Source: JACRDG01 sp963760985
GTDB taxonomy: Bacteria > Desulfobacterota > Desulfomonilia > Desulfomonilales > Desulfomonilaceae
Assembly: GCA_963760985.1 (NCBI GenBank)
Contig: CAVXFM010000008.1
Coordinates: forward strand, 1-64,000
DNA: 64,000 bases
Direction of reading: 5' to 3'
The translations under genes were made by a program, and so were the position numbers. The notes beneath the pieces are model-generated. The model was not told the DNA's origin and ran no database searches. It worked only from the letters and a program-made list of their open reading frames with translations. Position 1 is the stretch's first letter. The number at the start of each line of letters is the position of its first letter. Below, one piece after another: positions 19,627-27,416 of this stretch.

Positions 19627-19944
19627 AATCAGCATGTGCATGGTCTGCCTGACATCACCTCTCGGCTGCTCTCCCTCCGCAGGAATTAATTCGCACGCCG
19701 CCGGACGGGCCAGAAAACCCCGAATTATTCATCACACTGGTAACATTAACTATTACCAACAATTTCTCGAAAATTCCCTCCCGAATTTCCCTGAAAATGG
19801 CCGAAAAAGCGGGGGGCGTTTTATCGGGGCATTTTTCAACCAGTTGGAATAACCTGTGAATCAAACTATTTTCATTAGAGATGGTCCGCGTGGTACTATA
19901 TGTGTGCCAGCAGGAAGATGACAGAGGTGTTTGCGTCATGACGC

Positions 19945-21120
19945 TTGCGTCAAAACCCGCCGTCTGTGATCAACTGCACCCGAGGCTCCCTCGGGAGAAT
20001 GACCGCCAAAGCTGCTGGCACTCGGCCAGTGGTGGCGTTTAGGTTAGGACTTGTTTTGACCGACAACAACCCAGAAGAAATCAGATCCGCCGATTTTGAA
20101 ATTGAGGAGGCCCCGCTGCAGGGTCAAGAGGATTGCACTGCTAAGCCCCAAGAACCTTCGGAGGACATCGACTTGGATGAATCCGATGACGTGGATGAAT
20201 CAGGCGATTGCCAGGTACCTGTTGACCGATGGAACTCGTGGCCGGTGACTCCCATCCGATATGCCAATCTTACGGAGAAGACAAAAATTGAGCGGAAGGG
20301 AAGGTCATTAAAAGAGAGAAGAAGCCTTGAAGCGGATTCCGGTCAATATCCAACGATAGACCCCAAGCAGGTAAAGTTCCACGACAGCTTCAAAGGGCTT
20401 CTTAGCATAGATGAAGATTTGGTAGAAAGCATGCGGTACGATATGGACGTGGAAGGCTATAAGTTATCGAAGCCAATCGTTTTGGCCACATGGCCGGGAC
20501 AAGAAGACCCCGTGCTCATAGATGGGCATAACCGTGTCCAAGCCGGGGTAAGGTCTGGTATCGAGAGGATTCCTTATGTGATCGAAAGGTTCGACGACAT
20601 AGAGGGCGCTCTGGAATATGTCGCAACTGTGCAAGCGAAGAGGCGGCACACAGACCAGTGGGTCCTGTACCAACTGATCGTAGCGGTTGACAGTCCAATG
20701 GACCGAGGAGGAGACCGGCGGAGTGATGAGGCCAAATCAAAAGGACCAAATGGTCCAATTGAAACGCGATGGAGAAACTCGGCCCAGAGGACTGCCTTTA
20801 TTGTTCACACCAATGAAACAACTGTAAAACGGGCTCGGAGAATTCACAAAGAAGGCGCTCCTGAAATCATCGAAGCATTGAGAGAGCGTAAAATGACAAT
20901 CAGTCAGGCCGAAAAGGCAATTATCGAAAAGGCCAAGGCCGAGAAGAAAATTGGGGAGCAGTCGCCAGACCCAGAAATTGACAATGCACTGGTCCATGTG
21001 AACGGCGAGTATCGAGATGTCTTGAAGCATATGGAAGGCACACTCCACGAGCACGTAAACAAGGCGGTCAGGATGTATATCCGCTGGCTCCGCGATAAGG
21101 GACGCCTCCCAAAAGAATAG
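19945..21120 (+). CDS. ParB-like nuclease-domain protein 1
   Basis: The ParB N-terminal (Srx-like) domain occupies about residues 135-225: FHDSFKGLLSIDEDLVESM, PIVLATWPGQEDPVLIDGHNRVQAG and GIERIPYVIERF. The GHNR box is the CTP/phosphate-binding signature of the fold. A RGGDRRSDE stretch and an HTH-like region (TNETTVKRARRIHKEG) follow, then an acidic linker and a charged C-terminus. The N-terminal 90 residues are acidic and low-complexity (DLDESDDVDESGD), and the true start could be internal, for example the ATG at 19999. It is paralogous to the protein at 21527-22442. No ParA partner is visible, so it may be a regulator and not a segregation protein. Confidence 0.78.
   Translation: MRQNPPSVINCTRGSLGRMTAKAAGTRPVVAFRLGLVLTDNNPEEIRSADFEIEEAPLQGQEDCTAKPQEPSEDIDLDESDDVDESGDCQVPVDRWNSWPVTPIRYANLTEKTKIERKGRSLKERRSLEADSGQYPTIDPKQVKFHDSFKGLLSIDEDLVESMRYDMDVEGYKLSKPIVLATWPGQEDPVLIDGHNRVQAGVRSGIERIPYVIERFDDIEGALEYVATVQAKRRHTDQWVLYQLIVAVDSPMDRGGDRRSDEAKSKGPNGPIETRWRNSAQRTAFIVHTNETTVKRARRIHKEGAPEIIEALRERKMTISQAEKAIIEKAKAEKKIGEQSPDPEIDNALVHVNGEYRDVLKHMEGTLHEHVNKAVRMYIRWLRDKGRLPKE
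19979..19995. promoter_or_regulatory. Palindrome near the first parB-like gene
   Basis: Perfect inverted repeat cccgagg-ctc-cctcggg. A near copy (ctgagg-ctc-cctcggg) lies at about 21442-21457, before the second parB-like gene. Recurrence in front of two paralogues suggests a protein-binding site, possibly for the ParB-like proteins themselves. Confidence 0.35.
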
Positions 21121-21526
21121 CCCGCCAAGAAATTCCTACTGGCATCGTGACCCCTCTGAGGAGAGTGTTGAATATCACAGCGGTTTTGATAGAGATGGAT
21201 TTGTGTACTATTAGGTAGGCGACCGAACAATTAGTGACGACAAATTTTGACCCGATTGGCATCCCCATTTCCTGACATTCCCGGTAGTCTTTAGATTCTT
21301 TCTCGCCACGTGAGACCCCGCGGCGGGCGATCGCCCTACAGGCGGTCATTACAGATATTCCCATAGTCAATTCAATTAGTTCAACGAGCGGAGGGGAGAT
21401 CGAGCCGCGTCTTGAGGCTCAACCCCTCTCTCCGCATAGCCCTGAGGCTCCCTCGGGCAAAATTACAACAGAAGGCGGCGGGGCATCCGTCGCCGAAATT
21501 ACTACCAACACAGGAGGCAAATTACT
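21121..21526. other. Intergenic region between the two parB-like genes
   Basis: About 400 bp with no gene. It holds the second palindrome copy near 21442-21457 and a clear ribosome-binding site (aggagg) before the GTG at 21527. Confidence 0.4.
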
Positions 21527-22442
21527 GTGAAAACTAGAAGACCTAACGAAATTAAGACCCATCCGACCTTTGAGTTGCTGTTCCCGATCAATCCGGCGCT
21601 GCTGGAAAAGATCGAGCAGGACATGCGCGACGGGAACGTACGACGCTTCACAACCAATCATTCTGGCCACATGGCAAGGACAAACAGAACCCGTCTGCAT
21701 CGACGGCCACACGAGACGGCAGGCCGCCATAAATGTGGGCATTGAACAAGTCCCCGTGTGGATTCACGAGTTTGCCACGGAACAGGAAGCAGTGGAAAAG
21801 GCGATCAAGTTGCAACGTAACCGCCGGAACATGACTGATGCCGAACTCTTGACCTGCATCGAGGTGCTGGACCATAAAAGGGCAAAAGGCGGAGATCGTA
21901 GGAGTGAAGCGAGAAAATCAATTCCGCAAGATTGCGGAATTGAAAAAGGGAAGCATTCGTCAGCTGGGGAGACCGGCGAGTTGTTGGGAATCAGTGGACG
22001 GAAAGTTGAGCAGGTGCGTACCGTTATGGATCACGCTGACGAGGCGACCAAAGAAGCGGTCAAACAGGGCGACCTTTCCATCAATCAGGCCTATGAGGCG
22101 ACGCAGAAGAAACGTAGGGAGACCAAGAGGGCTCCCGCGCAAGACAGGAAAGATTCCAAAAAAGAATCCGCTTCAGGGGCCTCTTGGCCTGAACCCGTTC
22201 CCAAACCTGCGGCGAACACGGCGGACTCAACTGCGTACCAGAACCCTTCCCAGACCAACTTGGGCCAGAGCGTGACCGTGTATCTGCCCGATTGGCAATA
22301 CTTCGCCTTGAGACGGCTGGACGGGTACATGGACACCCATGTGAAAAAAGGCGTCGATCTTTACCTCGAATCTTTGGGCATCCGAGAAGAACCGGACGAC
22401 GATGACGAATACTTTGACCCGGCGGATTACGAGGAAGATTAG
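21527..22442 (+). CDS. ParB-like nuclease-domain protein 2, frameshifted
   Basis: Second ParB-like protein. The GTG at 21527 is preceded by aggagg and gives KTRRPNEIKTHPTFELLFPINPALLEKIEQDMRDG. Near 21640 a one-base shift is needed to continue TYDASQPIILATWQGQTEPVCIDGHTRRQAA, GIEQVPVWIHEF, RGGDRRSEA-like AKGGDRRSEARK, and the helical GETGELLGISGRKVEQVRTVMDHADE. The C-terminus ends in an acidic tail (EEPDDDDEYFDPADYEED). The shared PI-LATW-GQ, IDGH-R-QA and GGDRRS blocks show common descent with the upstream paralogue. If the shift is a sequencing error the protein is about 305 aa. Confidence 0.78.
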
Positions 22443-22552
22443 CATGCTGTAAGCATTTCAGGCCCTTTGCCGCCCCCGCGGCGAGGGCACAAGGCGGGTG
22501 TGTTCCCGCACGGCAGCCCAGAGCTGCTTGATTGATACGGAGGAAAAGATGA

Positions 22553-22900
22553 ATGACGAACAAGGAAAACAGAAAGGAGTTTGATTACGCAACGATTGGC
22601 ATATCGCAATTGTTGACCCCGACAAATGTGGCGGGAATTTTGGGAATTAGTGTGAAGACGGTAAACAAATTGGTGAGAGACGGAAAATTGGGATGCGTGC
22701 AGGTCACGTCGAAGGAGCGGAGATTTACGGATGAGCAGGTCAGGGTGTATATTGATGCCCAGTCCAAAGGAATTCAGGATGGCCGCGTTGACAGGAAACA
22801 CGCTCCGAGAGTATCATTGGGGCCGAAGAAAGGGGGTCAGAAATCGTCGAGTTTTTTTGACAGGGCGAATCTGCTCAAGGAGATCCGCTCATGGCAGTAA
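22553..22900 (+). CDS. Excisionase-type helix-turn-helix protein
   Basis: A 115-aa protein with a MerR-like DNA-binding domain: LLTPTNVAGILGISVKTVNKLVRDGKLGCVQVTSKERRFTDEQV, the standard pattern of excisionase-family proteins. The start ATG has ggagga nine bases upstream. It overlaps the integrase start by about 10 bp, so the two are translationally linked. It probably controls excision of the element by directing the integrase at the attachment site. Confidence 0.82.
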   Translation: MTNKENRKEFDYATIGISQLLTPTNVAGILGISVKTVNKLVRDGKLGCVQVTSKERRFTDEQVRVYIDAQSKGIQDGRVDRKHAPRVSLGPKKGGQKSSSFFDRANLLKEIRSWQ

Positions 22901-24110
22901 AGAAGAGAGGCAAGGTTTTTTATCTGAGAATTCGTCCTTTTGACGGCAAACTCATCAACATCAAGACAATGGCGCAATCTAAAGCGGAGGCAACCAAAAT
23001 CGAACGAGCCGGTACTAACTGCCCTCGGGGCTGGAGATTACCGAGGCCTTGACCCGGTGAGCCGAGAAGTGTGCGTACGCATCTTCAGGAATCAGGGTTG
23101 GGAGATGCCCCTGGATTTGTTTGACAATCAGCCAACGGAAGAACTGACGCTATGGAAGGCTATAGAACTCTGTATGAAGTACCCGGAGATCAGAAATAGC
23201 CAAAACAGGAAAAGGCACGAGTACCTCGTTCATCCGGCTGACTGAGAAATTGGGACAAGGCTTTCCGGTAAAGAAGATCTGGATCCCTGAGATAAAGCAG
23301 TACCAGATCGAGCGGCTCAACGAAGGGGCGGCATGTTCGACCATCAACAAAGAGAAGTCGGCCCTGTCCAGATTGTTTCAGGTGCTGATGGATCTCCGAA
23401 TTATGGACGTTAACCCGGCAAGGCTGGTGAAAAATCTCAACGAGAAGACTGGCGAGAGGCAAGTCTACATCGGCTTTGACCACTTCTGCCAGATTGTGGA
23501 GAAAGTGCCGACATGGTTGCGTCCGATCGTCCAGACAGCTTACTACACGGGAATGCGCCGCGGCGAGATTTTGGCATTGACACGGAAGCATTTGAAGTTG
23601 AGCCGCCGCATGATTCTGCTTGGCCCTGACGATGTGAAAGAGGGCCAATGGAAAAGGGTCCCGATACACACGGAGTTGGTCCCCATTCTGGACGAAGTCC
23701 TGAAGGTGCTTTCCATTGGCAGCGATCGTGTCTTTTTGATCGAAGGCAGGCCACCCTGCAAGCATTCACTGAGAAAGCCTTGGGTGCAGGCCGTGCAGGA
23801 AACAGGCCTTGAACCGGCTCCCCATTTTCATGATTTACGCCATGCCTGGAAGACAAACGCAAGGCGCTCAGGAATGGACCCGGAAATTCGAGAATCCATT
23901 ATGGGCCACTGGTATCGTGGGCGCAGCGTGAATGAAAGGTACGGCAGGATCAGTGATACGGAGCTAATACGCGCCATTGATGGGATGAGTTTCGACCATG
24001 GAGAGACTGAGATCGTCGTCAACGGCCATGAAAAGAAAAAGCCGAATGAGGCCGTTACCCTCAATCGGCAGGTATGTGATCAAATTGTGACCAAAACGTT
24101 GGTCATATAA
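22891..24110 (+). CDS. int: Tyrosine recombinase/integrase, frameshifted twice
   Basis: Site-specific recombinase of the phage integrase family, expected to integrate and excise the element. It starts at ATG 22891 (MAVKKRGKVFYLRIRPFDGK), shifts frame near 23010 to read VLTALGAGDYRGLDP and the SAM-like core, and shifts again near 23215 into the catalytic domain. There the residues are R in YTGMRRGEI, the H-x-x-R box in HDLRHAWKT, H in MGHWY, and the nucleophile Y in NERYGR. The C-terminal tail after the Tyr is about 50 residues. The gene ends 52 bp from the 3' end of tRNA-Asp, the usual layout for a tRNA-targeting integrase. Confidence 0.85.
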
Positions 24111-24117
24111 AAAACAC

Positions 24118-24147
24118 GCCGAGTGGTTGCTTCCCTAACTACTCGGC
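24118..24147 (+). terminator. Hairpin after the integrase gene
   Basis: gccgagt (24118-24124) pairs with actcggc (24141-24147), followed by a T-rich stretch (tcatttt) about 10 bases later. Its position between convergent integrase and tRNA genes fits a terminator. Confidence 0.5.
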
Positions 24148-24162
24148 ATCATGGTCATTTTG

Positions 24163-24239
<77 letters not shown>

Positions 24240-24265
24240 GATTCATCGACCGGCAGGGACTCACC

Positions 24266-24340
24266 TGGTAGGCGGAACAGGATTTGAACCTGTGACCCCC
24301 GGCTTGTAAGGCCGGTGCTCTTCCGCTGAGCTACCCGCCC
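24266..24340 (-). tRNA. tRNA-Val (TAC)
   Basis: A 75-nt cloverleaf with encoded CCA. GGGCGGG acceptor strand, tagctcagcggaagagca D arm, anticodon loop ctTACaa between ccggc and gccgg, and T-loop gttcaaatc. It lies 26 bp upstream of tRNA-Asp and is probably cotranscribed with it. Confidence 0.96.
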
Positions 24341-24391
24341 AGAGCGTCTCTACCTTCGCCAACAGGTTTCCACTGCCTTTGTCTCGTAACC

Positions 24392-24419
24392 TTTTAACGA
24401 TTCCAGGGACCGCTGTCAA
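24392..24419 (-). promoter_or_regulatory. Promoter of the tRNA-Val/tRNA-Asp unit
   Basis: Minus strand TTGACA (24414-24419), 16-bp spacer, TTAAAA (24392-24397), about 50 bp upstream of tRNA-Val. A near-consensus sigma-70 type promoter. Confidence 0.6.
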
Positions 24420-24550
24420 GAGAAAACACAGATCAAGAATGTAACCACTCACTTGCGTGACCGACGGGCCTCTTTGGGGAGTCCTCTTTATCGTGGCCTT
24501 CTTCCCCGTTGCTATCGGCTCGCATGCCTGGCTCCGACCGTGGCCTGTGT

Positions 24551-25246
24551 TTACAGGTCCTGTTTGATGAGTATGCCCTTGTCTTTCATCTCCTGAAAAG
24601 CCTTGGCTGACGACTCCGGGGCCACTCCTCTGCACAAGCTCTCGATGACGGTAACCTTGTACCCCTCTTTGGCTGCGTCAATGGCAGTGGCCTTCACACA
24701 ATAGTCCGTGGCGATTCCGTAGACGACAAGCTCCTTGACGCCGCTTTGTTTCAGTATCTTTGCCATATCGGTCTTTTTGCTGCCATCGTCCTGAAAGCCG
24801 GAATAGCTGTCATACTTCTTGTCCTGGCCTTTTTTCACCACAGCAGAAAACAAGTTCTTGTCCAGGAGAAGCTCTGCATTTTCAGTATCCTGAACGCAAT
24901 GAGGCGGCCAGAGCACCTGGGTCCTGCCGTCAATTTGGATAGCCTCAAAAGGTTTCTTGTTTGCATGATTCGTGTAGAACGAGATATGGTCTTTCGGATG
25001 CCAGTCCTGCGTGGCGAAAATAGCGTACCCCTTTTTCTTCAGGGCTTCGGTAGCCTGCTTCACTTTGTCCACAAAGGCTTTGTCAGTTCCCTTTACCGCA
25101 AGGGCCCCTTTCTTAAAGGTGGTGAAATCTCCCTGCATGTCAACCACGATGACTCCGGCATTGTCTGTACAAAAAACCGCTGGAGCTGTCATCAGAATGG
25201 ATGTTGCCACAACGACCGCGGTGAGAAAAATGAGCGCTCGCCTCAT
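24551..25246 (-). CDS. Exported isochorismatase-family hydrolase, nicotinamidase-like
   Basis: Cysteine hydrolase of the nicotinamidase/isochorismatase family. The catalytic Asp lies in IVVDMQGDF, the metal-ligand cluster in TQDWHPKDH, and the nucleophilic Cys in GIATDYCVKATA; PPHCVQ is a family motif. The order matches PncA, which turns nicotinamide into nicotinate. Unlike cytosolic PncA, the protein begins with a signal peptide (RRALIFLTAVVVATSILMTAPAVFC), so it is predicted to be periplasmic or a membrane lipoprotein. The start is set at the ATG of MRRALIF, spaced seven bases from ggggagg; an ATG two codons upstream is too close to it. Substrate remains inferred. Confidence 0.85.
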   Translation of the reverse strand: MRRALIFLTAVVVATSILMTAPAVFCTDNAGVIVVDMQGDFTTFKKGALAVKGTDKAFVDKVKQATEALKKKGYAIFATQDWHPKDHISFYTNHANKKPFEAIQIDGRTQVLWPPHCVQDTENAELLLDKNLFSAVVKKGQDKKYDSYSGFQDDGSKKTDMAKILKQSGVKELVVYGIATDYCVKATAIDAAKEGYKVTVIESLCRGVAPESSAKAFQEMKDKGILIKQDL

Positions 25247-25286
25247 GATCATGCCTCCCCTGTGATGTGTAGATTCTTCTTGGTTA

Positions 25287-25553
25287 TCATGTACGTAACT
25301 TTTGGATCATGGGATCTTGCCAAGTCCAAAGCCTCACTGACATTATCGGGAACCGGTCTGCTCCTTTGATTCCCAAAATGCCCCGTACGGTCGCCCGCAC
25401 GTGGTAGCACACGTAGAAAGTGTACACACGTTTGCTCAAGAAGCACATATCTCGATATTCCCGACCGTACTGCACTGCAAGGCCTCGGTCAAGGACAAAA
25501 ATGGCTTTGGTCGTCATGCCGTTGTCCACAAAATCTACGAAAACAGCAGCCAT
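25287..25553 (-). CDS. Small hypothetical protein
   Basis: An 88-aa frame starting MAAVFVDFVDNGMTTKAIFVLD with ggagg at good spacing. No family recognised; composition is ordinary in the first 60 residues (GREYRDMCFLSKRVYTFYVCYHVRATVRG) and less protein-like afterwards, so a frameshift near the end is possible. It could also be non-coding. Confidence 0.3.
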   Translation of the reverse strand: MAAVFVDFVDNGMTTKAIFVLDRGLAVQYGREYRDMCFLSKRVYTFYVCYHVRATVRGILGIKGADRFPIMSVRLWTWQDPMIQKLRT

Positions 25554-25757
25554 GCTTCCTCCGTGATGAACGGCCCGTCTGACGGAAGTCCCGAGGCATG
25601 GCGGCCGCTTCGCAGGTACTACCTGAATGAGCGGACAGAGGTATGAGCTGCGCCTCGGAGAAGGTTGGCCGGAGGCACAGGGAGGTCTTCTTGTATGGGG
25701 GCTTGTGCTGCCGCCCCTAGCTGCAGCCAAGCGGAGGTCAGGAGGGAATGAGAAGTA

Positions 25758-26070
25758 TCAAGGGTCAATCTCCGCATCGACGTAGATGAAGACGTAATCC
25801 TCGTTGTTAATGTCCACCGACAGTGTTGCTCCCCGTGTCACCGCATATTGTACCCAACTGGGCGTCTGTCCTTCTCCTCAACAGGTACCTGGGAAATGCT
25901 TCCAGGCTCTTTTTTTCGAACCACGCCAACAGGAGAGGGCTGGCCAGCGCTTCTCGGGCATGGTGTTCGGCGATTTGCCGGGCACGAGCAAAATCGAGTT
26001 GCTCCTCTTGTACGCGAAGTTCCACCAGACCGACGAGCATGTCCTTCTTTACTAATCTTGGGTCCATCAT
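25758..26070 (-). CDS. DUF5619-like small protein, frameshifted
   Basis: Starts MMDPRLVKKDMLVGLVELRVQEEQLDF, then IAEHHAREALASPLLLAWFEKK. A run of seven A residues near 25912 breaks the frame; EPGSISQVPVEE follows, and after a second shift near 25880 the gene ends QTPSWVQYAVTRGATLSVDI and NNEDYVFIYVDAEIDP at 25758. The pieces match a family of about 100 aa of unknown function that I recall as DUF5619. The long open frame in this region (to 25807) is only partly right. Confidence 0.55.
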
Positions 26071-26114
26071 GAGCGTCCCCCGTGTTTCATTGCTTTTCAC
26101 CGCGTCCCTGAACG

Positions 26115-26588
26115 CTACTTGCCTGAGAACTGCCGGATGATAGTAGCCATCCGTCTTCGGTTGGCTCCGAAATCGTAATACCCTACTCGAGAAGCCGAGC
26201 GAAAATGAATCAGCTTCGCGGCATCGTCAAACTCAAATTCCACGTCGTCCAGGAATGAGAAGATCGCTGAACGAAATTCCGCCTTGAGGTAATTTCCGTC
26301 ATCGTGAACCACGGTCGCGCGCGGGCAGGAACGGACAATCCTTAAAAGTCTTTCTCGGGCTTCATCCAGAGAGCCTTGATATCTGAGAGGCTCCATCCTA
26401 CGAGGCCCTAAAGAAGCCCGTGAGGAAACACAGTTCGGTTTGTTCGGGCACGGACGAATCACGGACTTTGCATGCTCCGATCCCCCGGCCGAGGCACCGG
26501 TGGTGATAATGGCCATAAGGGCCAAACCAAGCACCGAAAAGGGAAAGCTCACGATAATTCTCCCTGAGGACCTGCTGAAAATCCTCAC
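26115..26588 (-). CDS. DUF1499 family protein, exported
   Basis: A 157-aa protein with the DUF1499 signature PCPNKPNCVSS near residue 47 and the C-terminal pattern YLKAEFRSAIFSFLDDVEFEFDDAAKLIHFRSASRVGYYDFGANRRRM. The N-terminus (IIVSFPFSVLGLALMAIITTGASAG) is a signal peptide or anchor, so it acts outside the cytoplasm. The start codon here is GTG with no strong Shine-Dalgarno; an internal ATG at 26516 would lose most of the signal. Its biochemical role is unknown. Confidence 0.8.
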   Translation of the reverse strand: MRIFSRSSGRIIVSFPFSVLGLALMAIITTGASAGGSEHAKSVIRPCPNKPNCVSSRASLGPRRMEPLRYQGSLDEARERLLRIVRSCPRATVVHDDGNYLKAEFRSAIFSFLDDVEFEFDDAAKLIHFRSASRVGYYDFGANRRRMATIIRQFSGK

Positions 26589-26925
26589 ATCGTACGTAGT
26601 CTACTCTTTGCCTGGGAGGTCCCTCCATGCCGTATCAGGCCATCCTACCGTCGCGTTCACGGCTATGATAGCATGCGGCTTCACGATCCGATACCCCGGT
26701 ACCCCTGAGCCCTTCTCGCCGTCTGCCGATGAGGTGACGGTGTGCGGAGCCGTGAGCCTCCATGGGGGTGGAACTTGTCACCAGATAAGGGGGCGGAATG
26801 TAGCAAGGACTTCCGACAATTACCCTTTGCCTGACCCTCCGGGGATGATTATTCTCTATGGTATTCAACTGCGCGAAATGCAGGGGGGCCCAAACGCGGC
26901 GACGAATACGTGAGAGAGGTGAACC
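26589..26925. other. Divergent intergenic region
   Basis: About 340 bp between the leftward DUF1499 gene and the rightward PNPOx-like gene. It should carry their promoters; I see no distinctive operator, RNA or repeat. Confidence 0.35.
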
Positions 26926-27305
26926 ATGAGTCTCAGCGATTATTTTGACGACACGAAGGGGTACAGGTACTGGCCACTGCCGATTCTGCCGGCAAAGTGA
27001 ATGCCGCAGTGTATGCAAGACCTCACTTTATGGACGAACACACCATCGCGTTCATCATGCGGGAACGGCTGACACACGCGAACCTCCAAACCAACGCCCA
27101 TGCTACTTACCTGTTCATTCAGTCCGGACCGGGATACTCGGGCAAGAGGCTCTACCTCACGAAGCTCCGGGAAGAGACGAATGACGAGTTGATCGCTCAA
27201 ATTTGCCGCCGATGCGATTATTCCATGTTCACGGAGCAGCTCACACGACACGTGGTGTTCTTCACTATCGACAAGGTCCTACCTCTTGTCGGCAGTGGAA
27301 GTTGA
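26926..27305 (+). CDS. Pyridoxamine 5'-phosphate oxidase-like protein 1, frameshifted
   Basis: Flavin-binding split-barrel family. The ATG at 26926 follows agagaggtg and gives MSLSDYFDDTKG. One base too many or too few near 26960 moves the rest into the frame VQVLATADSAGKVNAAVYARPHF, then IAFIMRERLTHANLQTNAHATYLF and GKRLYLTKLREE. This family binds FMN or F420, often with reductase or heme-handling functions; the true substrate is not clear. It lies 110 bp upstream of the large disulfide-oxidoreductase fusion, probably in the same operon. Confidence 0.78.
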
Positions 27306-27416
27306 CGATGAGGCAACAGCACCCGTGCCTTGTGTGAATGGGCGGGGTCGTTCGGTTCGAGAGTGGCGCCTCATGGAAGGCACGAAGTGCTGGTGCGAAA
27401 AGGATTCGGAAGCGTC

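Noticed and set aside
25807..26100. 97-codon frame as a complete gene
   Set aside because: Its last 35 residues are out of frame; the family pattern continues in neighbouring frames to 25758.
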